The notes under the pieces: model-generated | Told to the model about the DNA's origin: nothing | Seen by the model: only the letters and a program-made list of their open reading frames with translations | Database searches by the model: none | Translations under genes and position numbers: made by a program | Assembly: GCF_019232825.1 (NCBI RefSeq) | Contig: NZ_JAFAND010000122.1 | Location: 1-47,713, forward strand | Length of the DNA: 47,713 nucleotides | Direction of reading: 5' to 3' | Source: Paludibacterium sp. | Lineage (GTDB): Bacteria > Pseudomonadota > Gammaproteobacteria > Burkholderiales > Chromobacteriaceae | Shown here: piece after piece, positions 22,537 through 30,773 of the stretch | Layout of the letters: every line of letters starts with the position of its first letter | How positions within the stretch are numbered: position 1 is the first letter of the stretch

Positions 22537-24456
22537 GTGAGCACGACGAAATTTTCCCTGATCCAACGCTTGTGGATCTTGCTGCTGTTGGTGGCGACCC
22601 TGTCGATCGGCGGGGCGCTGGTTGCCAATCTGCTCAACGCGCGCCAGTACCTGGAACAGCAGCTGAGCGCGCAAAGCGCCGATACCGCGCATTCGCTGGC
22701 GCTGACGTTGACCCAATACCACGCCGACCCGGTGATGGCGCAGGCGCTGCTCAATGCCACCTTCGACCTTGGGCATTTCGCCGAGGTGCGTTGGGAGGCG
22801 GTCGACGGCCACGACGCCATCCGTCTGCGAACGCCGGCGCCGGCCGTCAGGGTGCCGGGCTGGTTCATTCGGCTCTTGCCGATCTCGCCGACGCCGGGTA
22901 GCGCGCAGGTGTTGCGCGGCTGGCTGCAAGCCGGCCACATCGTCGTGGTGGCCCAACCGACCTATGCGTACCTGTCTCTGTGGCAGGGCGCCACGCAAAC
23001 GGTGCTGTGGCTCGCCGTCGTCGGCCTCTTGGCCGCCGGCCTCGGCGCCGTCGACATCCGCCGCGTGCGGCGGCAGCTGGCCGCCGTGGTGGCACAGGCG
23101 AGCGCCATCAGCGAGCAGCGCTTCTACAAGATTCCCATGCCCGGCATTCCCGAATTGGCCCAAGTGGCCGACGCCATGAATCAGATGGTCGACCGTCTGC
23201 AATCGTACCTGGAAGGTCTGCGCGACGAATTGGACCGGCTGCGGCAAAGCGTGTTGACCGACCGTAGCACGGGGCTGCCTAACCGCGAGGCGTTCGAGCA
23301 GGCCTTCAAGGCGTTGCTCGCCGGCAGCGAGGATCCGGTGAACGGGTCTTTGCTGCTCTTGCGCGTGGCCGGTCTTGCCGAGCTCAATCAGCGGCTAGGC
23401 GGCCGCCGGGTCGACGCGCTGCTCAAGCGTGTCGCCGACGACCTGCAGGCGTGTTGTCAAACGCACCAGGGATGGCTGGCCACGCGGCTGCGCGGCGCCG
23501 ACTTCGCCATCCTCTGCCCCGAGTTGGCTTACGGCGCGGCGTGCGGACTGGCCGACGAATTGTGCGCGGCCTGGAATATCTATCCGGACATGGGCCTGAC
23601 CGATCAGCCTGGGGTGGGACATATCGGCCTGGTCGACTTTCAAAGCGGCGACGATCCGGCGCAGACGCTGCAACGCGCCAGTCAAGCGCTGACGCTGGCC
23701 GAGGCCGGCGCGCTCGACAGCTGGCGCGCGGATACCCGTTCGAACGCGCCCGATGCCGTGGCCAACGACCACGATTGGCAGCAATTGCTGGATCTGATCT
23801 GCTGCGACGGCTCGTTGCAGCTGCGCTGGTATCCGGTGTGCCATCCCGACGGCGGCCTCAAGTGGCAGGAGGGGATGCTGTATCGGCCCGCGCGCGGCGC
23901 TTTGCCACAGCTCTCGGCGTTGCGCATCGTCTCGCATGCCCTGCGGCTGGGGCGGGTGTACCAGATTGACCTTCACACGCTGGAATTGGCCTTGAGCCTC
24001 GGCCCGCACGGACGTCTCGCCATCAACGTGTCGCCCGCCTCGCTCGCGCACGACGATTTTCTGCCTGGCGTGCTGGCGTTGTTGCGCGCGCACCCGGCGC
24101 GGCAAATCCACTTCGAATTCCATGAGACCGGCTTGGAAGAGCATTGGGACGCTTTCGTCCATTTTTGTCTCGCCGTCCGCCCGGCGGGCCATCGCGTCGC
24201 GGTGGAAATTCTGGGACACGACATGGGACTCGTGGCCAAGACGCATGAGGCCGGCATTGCCTATCTGGTGCTGGATAACGCGCTGACGCAAGGCATTCAC
24301 GCCGACGAGGGGCGCGCGGCGCTGGTGCGCGGGCTCCTGCAGATGGCGTCGCTCATGGCGATGGAAATCGAGGCCAAAGGCGTCGACAGCAATGCCGACC
24401 TTGAAGCCTTGGTGGCGATCGGCGTGCATTGCCTGACGGGACCGGCCGTGCGCTGA
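22537..24456 (+). CDS. lapD: LapD-type c-di-GMP receptor (degenerate GGDEF/EAL)
   Basis: A 639-residue inner-membrane protein. The order is: first membrane helix (about 11-28), a periplasmic LapD/MoxY domain (about 30-145), second helix (about 150-170), a HAMP-like linker (PELAQVADAMNQMVDRL), a GGDEF-like domain and an EAL-like domain. Both enzymatic motifs are broken: GGDEF reads G320-A-D-F and EAL reads E445-G-M; later DDFG reads HDMG. LapD proteins are catalytically dead receptors. Bound c-di-GMP makes their periplasmic domain capture LapG. The gene begins with GTG directly behind lapG, which fits co-expression. No cyclase or phosphodiesterase partner is in the window. Confidence 0.87.
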   Translation: MSTTKFSLIQRLWILLLLVATLSIGGALVANLLNARQYLEQQLSAQSADTAHSLALTLTQYHADPVMAQALLNATFDLGHFAEVRWEAVDGHDAIRLRTPAPAVRVPGWFIRLLPISPTPGSAQVLRGWLQAGHIVVVAQPTYAYLSLWQGATQTVLWLAVVGLLAAGLGAVDIRRVRRQLAAVVAQASAISEQRFYKIPMPGIPELAQVADAMNQMVDRLQSYLEGLRDELDRLRQSVLTDRSTGLPNREAFEQAFKALLAGSEDPVNGSLLLLRVAGLAELNQRLGGRRVDALLKRVADDLQACCQTHQGWLATRLRGADFAILCPELAYGAACGLADELCAAWNIYPDMGLTDQPGVGHIGLVDFQSGDDPAQTLQRASQALTLAEAGALDSWRADTRSNAPDAVANDHDWQQLLDLICCDGSLQLRWYPVCHPDGGLKWQEGMLYRPARGALPQLSALRIVSHALRLGRVYQIDLHTLELALSLGPHGRLAINVSPASLAHDDFLPGVLALLRAHPARQIHFEFHETGLEEHWDAFVHFCLAVRPAGHRVAVEILGHDMGLVAKTHEAGIAYLVLDNALTQGIHADEGRAALVRGLLQMASLMAMEIEAKGVDSNADLEALVAIGVHCLTGPAVR

Positions 24457-24480
24457 GCGCGACGGCCGCAGCCGCAAAGA

Positions 24481-24500
24481 GTTTGCAGACAGGCCCTAAT
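24481..24500. repeat. Second copy of the GACAGGCCCTA repeat
   Basis: This 20-base stretch matches 19774-19793 at 17 positions, with an 11-base exact core GACAGGCCCTA. It lies in the 39-base gap between the convergent lapD and lapA genes and covers the lapA stop codon. Here only one arm is present, so it does not form the hairpin seen at the first copy. No clear intrinsic terminator separates the two convergent genes. Confidence 0.5.
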
Positions 24501-27500
24501 GTACTGTCAGTGTGTCATGACCGAGCATCTGCTGCAGCAAGGCATGATCGCTCAACGTCATCGCGCCGAGTTGAGCGAGATCGGCGTGGGATGCCGCCGG
24601 CGTTGTTGCGCCGCCTGCGCTCGGACCGAGCACCTCTCCAAGCGTCAACGCACTGTGCTGCGCCAGCGCCCCTATGGGCGGCAAGCTGGCCACCGCGGTG
24701 CTGCTGCCGTTGCCCGACGTATTGCCATAGAGGTCGGTAATGGTGGCGCCGACCGTCAGGGGGGCGCCGTTGGCAGGGGCTGTCACGGAGAAATCCGCCA
24801 AGCCGGCGCCGAGGTCGCCGCTGGTGACGACATGACTGACCGGCTGGCCGGTATTGCTCGTCAGCGTGACGGTGTCGCCCGCTTGCACGCTCGCATCCAG
24901 CGCGACCTGCACGGTGACGTGGCCATTGGGCGCGTCGGATGGTTGGATGACGCCATTGTGATCGACGATGACCACCTGAGGCGTGTGCGGCGCCTGGGTG
25001 TCCACCTGCGCCGAGGTCGATGCCGTCACCGAGGTGTTGCCCGCCGTATCGGTCAGTGTGCCGGTGACGGTCAGCGTGCCGCCGCTTGCTGGCGCGGCGA
25101 CACTGACCGTTACCAGTCCCGCCAGGATTTCCGTAGCCGACACCGCGTGTGCGATCGTGCCGCCCGCGCTGGAGGTCAGCGTCAAGGTGTCGCCGGCAAC
25201 GACGCTGGCGTCCAGCCCAACGTTGACCTGCGCCAGGCCGTTATGCTCGTCCGGCGTCCCGATGGTGCCGCCATGGTCGACGATGGTCAGTAGCGGCGCA
25301 TCCGGCGCCACCGTATTGACCAGCGCGCTGGCGGCGGCTGGCGTCGAAACGTTGCCCGCCGCGTCGGTCACGGTGGCGGAAACCGTTAGCGTCTGGCCGG
25401 TGGCCGGCGCGGCGACGTTGAATGTGACGTGGCCGGCGGTCAGATCGGCTGCCTGGACGGTGACGCTGAGCGGGACGCCGCCGCTATTGGCCAGGGTGAC
25501 GACGTCGCCCGCCCGGACCGAGCCGTCGAGCCCGACCTGCACTTGCACCTGCCCGTTATGCTCATCGCCGCTGCCGATGCCGCCAGGATGATCGAGGATG
25601 ATCACGTCGGGCGTGTTCGGCGGCAGCGTCTCGACCAGCGCACTTGCCGCGCCGGGTTGCGACGTGTTGCCGGCGGCGTCGGTGATGGTGGCGGAGACGG
25701 CCAGCGTTTGGCCGTTGGCGGGGGCGGTGACGTTGAACGCGATGTGCCCGGCAACCAGATCGGCCGCTTGCACGGCATAGCTGACGGGGACGCCGGTGCT
25801 GGCCGACAAGGTGACGATGTCGCCGGCCTGAACCGAATTGTCCAGCGCCACCTGCACCACGACCTGCCCGTTATGCTCATCCGCCGCGCTGATGGCGCCG
25901 TTATGGTCGACGATGGTCACGCTGGGCGCGTTGGGCGGTACGGTGTTCACCAGCGCGCTATCGACGCCGGGCGCCGAGGTGTTGCCCAGCGCATTGGTCA
26001 GCGTGGCGGTGACCGTCAGCGTCTGCCCGGAGGGCGGGGCGGCGACCTGCATGATCACCTCGCCCGCGGCGATGTCGGCGGCCTGGACGACATAGGTGAC
26101 CGGCGCGCCGTTGCCGCTGGCGAGCGTGAGGACGTCGCCGGCCACCACCGACCCATCCAGCGCCACCAGTACCCGAACTTGGCCATTGTGTTCGTTGCCG
26201 AGGCCGATTTCGCCATGGTGATCGACGATGCTGACGTCCGGCAGGTTGGGCGCGGTGGTGTTGACCACCCCCGAGGCAGCGCCAGACTGCGACTGATTGC
26301 CCAGCGCATCGGTCAGCGAGGCCGACACGGTCAGCGTTTGGCCGTTGAGCGGCGCGGTGACGGCGACGGTGGCGAGACCGGCACCGATCTCGGCTGCCGT
26401 GATGACATGGCTGAACACGTCCCCGCTGGAGCTCGTCACCGTCAGCACATCGCCGGCGCGCACCGTGCTATCCAGCGAGGCCTGCAGTTGCACCTGGCCG
26501 TTGTGCTCGTCCGCGGCGCTGATGATGCCGTTGTGGTCGACCAGCGTCAGCGTCGGCGTGTCGGGCGGCGTGGTGTTGACCACGGCGGTGGCGCCGCCTG
26601 GTAGCGAGACGTTGCCAAGTTGGTTGGTGACGGTGGCCGATACGGTCAGCGTCTGGCCGTTGGCCGGCGCGGCGACATTGAAGGTCGCCTGTCCGGCGGC
26701 GAGGTCGGACGCCTGTACGGTGTAGTTGACCGGACTGCCGGTACTGCTCGTCAGGGTGAGGGTATCGCCGGCATGCACCGAGCTATCCAGCGAAACCTGT
26801 ACCTGCACCTGGCCATTATGTTCGTCGGGCGAGCTGATGACGCCGGCGTGATCGGCGATGGTGACCGTGGGCGTGGTCGGCGGTGTGGTGTTGACCACGC
26901 CTGTGCCGGATCCCGGCTGCGAGACGTTGCCAAGCTGGTTGGTGACGGTGGCCGAGATGGTCAGCGTCTGGCCGTTGGCGGGTGCTGCGACGTTGAAGGA
27001 GGCGTGGCCGGCGGTTAAATCGCCCGCCTGCACCGTGTAGCTGACCGTGCCGCCGGTGCTGGTCGTCAGGGTGAGTCTGTCGCCGGCGTGCACCGAGCCA
27101 TCCAGTGAAATCTGCACTTGTACCTGGCCGTTGTGCTCGTCCGGCGAGCTGATGATGCCGCCATGGTCGACAAGGGTGACTGTCGGCGTCGTAGGCGGCG
27201 TGGTGTTGACCAGCGCGGAGGCGGTACCGGTGGAGGATGTGTTGCCGGCGGCGTCGGTCAGGGCTGCGGTAACGGTTAGGCTCTGGCCGTTGGGCGGCGC
27301 GGTGACGTTGAGGCTGACCTGACCCGCCTGAAGATCGCCGGCGGTGACGGTGTGCGTCAGATTGAGTCCGGTGTTGCTCTGCACGGTCAGCACGTCGCCG
27401 GCTTTGACCGAGCCGTCCAGCGCGACGACGACGGCTACTTGGCCATTGTGCTCGTCCGGTGTGCTGATGGTGCCGCCATGATCGGCGATGCCGATCACCG

Positions 27501-29253
27501 GCGTGTCGGGCGGAGTGAGATCCACCAGCGCGCTGGCGCTGCCGGCGCCGGAGGGCGTGCCGGCGGCGTTGGTGATGGTGGCGGATACCGTCAGCGTCTG
27601 ACCGTCGGGCGGCGCGGTGACGCCGAGGGTCACATGGCCGGCGGCGAGGTCGGCCGCTTGAACGGTGTAATTGATCGGGCTGCCGTTACTGCTGGTTAAC
27701 GTGAGGGTGTCGCCGGCATGCACCGAGCCGTCCAGCGCGACTTGCACCTGAACCTGTCCGTTGCGCTCGTCCGATTGGCCGATCAGGCCGTTATGATCGG
27801 CGATGCTGACCGTCGGGGGGTTGGGGACGCTGAGGTTGACCAAGGCGCTGGCGCTGCCGGGGCTCGATATATTGCCGGCCGCGTCGGCGACCGTGGCGGT
27901 CACGGTGAGTGTCTGGCCGTCGGGGGGCGCGGCGACGCTAAAGCCGACGTGGCCGGCGGTCAGATCGGCCGCCCGCACGGTGTAGCTGACCGGTGCGCCG
28001 GTCGTGCTCGTCAGGGTCAGAATATCCCCGGCCTTGACCGAGCTGTCGAGCGCGACCAGGACTTGCACCTGGCCGTTGTTTTCGTTGGCCGGGCCGATCT
28101 CGCCGTTGTGGTCGACGATCGTGACCGCCGGCGTGTCGGGCGGGGTGAGGACGACCAGCGCGCTGGCGCTGCCGGGGCCGGAGACGTTGCCGGCCAGGTC
28201 GGTGATGGTGGCGGACACGGTCATGGTCTGGCCGTTGGGCGGCGCGGTCACATTGAAGGCGACGTGTCCGGCGGTGAGATCGCTGGCGAGCACCGTGTGC
28301 GTCAGCGTGATGCCGCCGCTGGTCAAGGTAATGACGTCGCCGGCTTGCACCGTGCCGTCGAAAGCGACCTGCACCTGAACCTTACCGTTGGTTTCGTCGT
28401 TGGCGCCGATCTCGCCGTGGTGGTCGGTGATGGAAACCGCTGGGGTGTCGGGTGGGATGGAGTCGACCGTCACCGTGGCGCTGGCATGCGCGGTTTGCCC
28501 GGTGGCATTGGTGGACGTGGCGGTCAGGGTGTTGCTGCCTTGCGCGAGCGGCACTGTCGGCGTCAGGTGCCATGTGCCGTCGCCGGCGACGGTGGTGGCG
28601 CCGAGCACCGTGCCGGCGCTGTTGGTGACCACCACGGTCAAGCCCGGCTCGCCGGTGCCCGACAGCGTGGGTTCGGTATTGTTGGTCAAGGCGATGCCGG
28701 CGATGCTGATGCTGATGGGCGCTGGGGCCGTGGCCGGCGTGGTCGTCAGACCGTTGTCCGGCAGTTGGCCGCCGTTGTCGAGCCCGGCCAGGCCCGCGCC
28801 GTTGACGGCGCCGAGCTGATCGAGTGAATTGCCGGGCAGCGTGACGAAGGTGTGATACTGATTCTCGGCGCCGTTGCCGCCCGCCGCGAGGCCGGCGCCG
28901 GCCGGCGCCAATTGGGCGGTGGGGTCTTGACCCTGTGCCATGTTGCTCAGTACTTGCTGAATGATGGCATTGTCGTTGGCGTTCTGCTCGGCCGGCGCCG
29001 CCAGCGTGGCGCCGTCATGCGCGACCGCGTCGGCGCGCGCCGGGGCGCCGACGCGGCCTTGATCGCCGAACAGCGCGATGGTGCTGCCGTCGTCCTGCCG
29101 CAGCGTCAGCGCGGCGCTGGGGTCGAGCTGGAGTTGTTCGTCGGGACGGAGGGTATCGCCGACCTTGAGCGCGCGCACGTGCCCTTGTGCATCAATGGCA
29201 TGGGCCACCCCTTGGAGAGTGACGATTTGCCCGGAGAAAGCGGTGGTTGCCAT
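24496..29253 (-). CDS. lapA: LapA/BapA-like surface adhesin, RTX-less, twelve Ig-like repeats
   Basis: A 1585-residue type I-secreted adhesin. Residues 1-165 are a LapA-type retention module: LKVGDTLRPDEQLQLDP, then GQDPT and the dialanine site G121-L-A-A-G125, the probable LapG cut between A123 and A124, followed by a H-T-F-V-T-L strand. Residues 170-266 form one Ig-like domain (LSGTGEPGLTVVV, TATSTNATGQTAHA). Residues 267-1523 are twelve tandem repeats of about 105 residues. The last 62 residues lack glycine-rich RTX nonapeptides but end in ALLQQMLGHDTLTVH, resembling the terminal part of type I secretion target domains. Pseudomonas LapA is several times larger. AGGAG precedes the ATG. lapC and lapB lie upstream on the same strand, 110 bases away. 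Confidence 0.85.
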   Translation of the reverse strand: MATTAFSGQIVTLQGVAHAIDAQGHVRALKVGDTLRPDEQLQLDPSAALTLRQDDGSTIALFGDQGRVGAPARADAVAHDGATLAAPAEQNANDNAIIQQVLSNMAQGQDPTAQLAPAGAGLAAGGNGAENQYHTFVTLPGNSLDQLGAVNGAGLAGLDNGGQLPDNGLTTTPATAPAPISISIAGIALTNNTEPTLSGTGEPGLTVVVTNSAGTVLGATTVAGDGTWHLTPTVPLAQGSNTLTATSTNATGQTAHASATVTVDSIPPDTPAVSITDHHGEIGANDETNGKVQVQVAFDGTVQAGDVITLTSGGITLTHTVLASDLTAGHVAFNVTAPPNGQTMTVSATITDLAGNVSGPGSASALVVLTPPDTPAVTIVDHNGEIGPANENNGQVQVLVALDSSVKAGDILTLTSTTGAPVSYTVRAADLTAGHVGFSVAAPPDGQTLTVTATVADAAGNISSPGSASALVNLSVPNPPTVSIADHNGLIGQSDERNGQVQVQVALDGSVHAGDTLTLTSSNGSPINYTVQAADLAAGHVTLGVTAPPDGQTLTVSATITNAAGTPSGAGSASALVDLTPPDTPVIGIADHGGTISTPDEHNGQVAVVVALDGSVKAGDVLTVQSNTGLNLTHTVTAGDLQAGQVSLNVTAPPNGQSLTVTAALTDAAGNTSSTGTASALVNTTPPTTPTVTLVDHGGIISSPDEHNGQVQVQISLDGSVHAGDRLTLTTSTGGTVSYTVQAGDLTAGHASFNVAAPANGQTLTISATVTNQLGNVSQPGSGTGVVNTTPPTTPTVTIADHAGVISSPDEHNGQVQVQVSLDSSVHAGDTLTLTSSTGSPVNYTVQASDLAAGQATFNVAAPANGQTLTVSATVTNQLGNVSLPGGATAVVNTTPPDTPTLTLVDHNGIISAADEHNGQVQLQASLDSTVRAGDVLTVTSSSGDVFSHVITAAEIGAGLATVAVTAPLNGQTLTVSASLTDALGNQSQSGAASGVVNTTAPNLPDVSIVDHHGEIGLGNEHNGQVRVLVALDGSVVAGDVLTLASGNGAPVTYVVQAADIAAGEVIMQVAAPPSGQTLTVTATLTNALGNTSAPGVDSALVNTVPPNAPSVTIVDHNGAISAADEHNGQVVVQVALDNSVQAGDIVTLSASTGVPVSYAVQAADLVAGHIAFNVTAPANGQTLAVSATITDAAGNTSQPGAASALVETLPPNTPDVIILDHPGGIGSGDEHNGQVQVQVGLDGSVRAGDVVTLANSGGVPLSVTVQAADLTAGHVTFNVAAPATGQTLTVSATVTDAAGNVSTPAAASALVNTVAPDAPLLTIVDHGGTIGTPDEHNGLAQVNVGLDASVVAGDTLTLTSSAGGTIAHAVSATEILAGLVTVSVAAPASGGTLTVTGTLTDTAGNTSVTASTSAQVDTQAPHTPQVVIVDHNGVIQPSDAPNGHVTVQVALDASVQAGDTVTLTSNTGQPVSHVVTSGDLGAGLADFSVTAPANGAPLTVGATITDLYGNTSGNGSSTAVASLPPIGALAQHSALTLGEVLGPSAGGATTPAASHADLAQLGAMTLSDHALLQQMLGHDTLTVH
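24685..28455 (-). repeat. Twelve tandem in-frame repeats of about 315 bp within lapA
   Basis: Each unit starts with a segment like P-P-D-T-P-x-V-T-I-V-D-H-x-G, followed by D-E-H-N-G-Q-V-x-V, then LDGSVxAGDxLTLTS, an YTVQAADLxAGH strand, and a closing NGQTLTVSATVTDAAGN. Unit length is 104-106 residues. Units 4-7 share the DEHNGQ form most closely, while the first and last units are the most diverged, as expected where central units are kept similar by recombination. High identity at DNA level makes unit number prone to change and to assembly error. Confidence 0.85.
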
Positions 29254-29317
29254 GGTCGGCTCCTGGGAGGAAAGAGATGAAATTAAATAATCGGCTACAA
29301 CTGTGTTAAGTATAGAT

Positions 29318-29349
29318 ATCGCATAGTACGTGTTTTGAAATTATGCGAT
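29318..29349. promoter_or_regulatory. Inverted repeat in the lapC-lapA gap
   Basis: ATCGCATA (29318-29325) and TATGCGAT (29342-29349) form a perfect 8-bp inverted repeat with a 16-base spacer in an AT-rich 110-base gap. On the minus strand TATACT lies just downstream (29306-29311) as a -10 candidate for lapA. The repeat could be an operator for separate control of the adhesin, or an attenuating hairpin after lapC. Confidence 0.4.
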
Positions 29350-29363
29350 TTAAATTGTAAAAA

Positions 29364-30773
29364 CTAACGCTCGCTCAATGCTTCCGCCTTGGCCCGCAAA
29401 ACAGGCTTGAGCAAGTAGGACAGGATGCTTTTCTTGCCGGTCATAATGTCGACCTGCGCCACCATGCCGGGAATGATCGGTAGATGTTTGTCGCCCAGTG
29501 ATCCTTGCCGGGTGCGGACCTTGACGATGTAGAACGTGTTGCCTCGCTCGTCGGCTTCGGTGTCGGCGCCGAGCGTTTCGACCACGCCGTCCATGCCGCC
29601 GTAGATGGTGTAGTCGTAGGCAGTGAATTTCACCTTGGCGGTCTGGCCGGGGCGCAGAAAAGCGATGTCGCGCGGCGAGACGCGTGTCTCGACCAGGAGC
29701 GAATCGCCGATCGGCACGATTTCCATCACATCCTTGCCAGGCTGTACCACGCCGCCGACGGTGTTGGCGTAGAGTTGCTTGATCTCGCCGCGCACCGGCG
29801 AGCGCAACTCGGATAGCTTGACCTTGTTGGCCAGTCCCTTGCTGTCGGCCGATAGACTGTCGAGCTTGGCCAGGGTGTCGGACAGCTCCGCGCTGGCCAG
29901 ATTGCGGAAGCTCAGATCGACTTCGCGGATCTTGCGATTGGCTTCGACCACCGCGGCCTGCAGCCGGGCGATCTGCGCATCGGCCATATTGCGGTCGCCT
30001 TGGAAGCGCGCGACGTCGCGTTGCAGCCGCAACAGATCGACCGCCGAGACCGCGCCGCTGTCAAGCAAGGGGCGCGTCTGTTCCAGTTCGCGGTTGGTCA
30101 GCTGGTAGCTTTGTTCCGCCTGCTGGCGCCGGGCGCGCATTTCGTCCAGCTCCTGTGCGCGTTGGCTCAACTCCTGGCGGGCGATTTGCACTGTTTCGTC
30201 GTATTCCTGTTTCTTGGCGCGATACAGGCCGGTTTCCTGTTCGGCGATGTCCGGCGCCTGTTGCAAGACTTCGGCGGGCATCTCGAACGCGGTGTTTTGC
30301 GCGATGGCGCGCAAACGCGCCGCCTTGCCCAATAGCGCCAGATATTCGGCCCGGCTCGCCTGCAACGACGACACGAAGCGGGTATTGTCGATGCTCAGCA
30401 GTAATTGGCCTTTTTGTACGATTTGGCCTTCATGTACCCGTATCGTGGCCACCACGCCGCCGTCCAGACTTTGGATGTGCTGGTTTTGGCTCGACGCCAC
30501 CACCTTGCCTTGACCCTTGGTCACCTCGTCGATCTGTGCCAGTGCCGACCACAAGAAGGCGACCAGGCCGAATGCGCCCATGCTCCAGACGAACAGGCGC
30601 GGCCGGGCCGGGTGCTGCTCTAGGATGATCCAGTCGGCGTCGGCGGCGAAATCGAGCGGCTCCTGCAGGTCGCGCGCGGCGGCCCAGTCCATCAATCTGT
30701 CCCACAGCGGGGCGGTTTTAGCCTGGCCGCGCGTCAGCCAAGTCCGCCAGGGAAGTAGGGCGTGCCGGCTCAT
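29364..30773 (-). CDS. lapC: HlyD-family membrane fusion protein of the adhesin exporter
   Basis: A 469-residue periplasmic adaptor of a type I secretion system. A cytoplasmic lead of about 60 residues is followed by one membrane helix (LFVWSMGAFGLVAFLWSAL), a biotinyl-lipoyl half motif (QSLDGGVVATIRVHEGQIVQKGQLLLSID), long coiled coils (about 165-310), the second lipoyl half and the family tail (ELRSPVRGEIKQL, VQPGKDVMEIVPIGDSLLVE, YTIYGGMDGVVETL). It would bridge LapB and LapE. Its start overlaps the lapB stop by four bases. Confidence 0.88.
   Translation of the reverse strand: MSRHALLPWRTWLTRGQAKTAPLWDRLMDWAAARDLQEPLDFAADADWIILEQHPARPRLFVWSMGAFGLVAFLWSALAQIDEVTKGQGKVVASSQNQHIQSLDGGVVATIRVHEGQIVQKGQLLLSIDNTRFVSSLQASRAEYLALLGKAARLRAIAQNTAFEMPAEVLQQAPDIAEQETGLYRAKKQEYDETVQIARQELSQRAQELDEMRARRQQAEQSYQLTNRELEQTRPLLDSGAVSAVDLLRLQRDVARFQGDRNMADAQIARLQAAVVEANRKIREVDLSFRNLASAELSDTLAKLDSLSADSKGLANKVKLSELRSPVRGEIKQLYANTVGGVVQPGKDVMEIVPIGDSLLVETRVSPRDIAFLRPGQTAKVKFTAYDYTIYGGMDGVVETLGADTEADERGNTFYIVKVRTRQGSLGDKHLPIIPGMVAQVDIMTGKKSILSYLLKPVLRAKAEALSER

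Noticed and set aside
24685-28455. CRISPR array
   Set aside because: The periodicity is 315 bp, in frame and protein-coding, without short direct repeats and unique spacers.
25429-28827. Long plus-strand frames opposite lapA (for example 25429-26604 and 27718-28827)
   Set aside because: They are regular antisense images of the 315-bp repeats, contain Arg/Gly/Asp-rich repeats and have no ribosome sites. The minus-strand reading gives a coherent adhesin.
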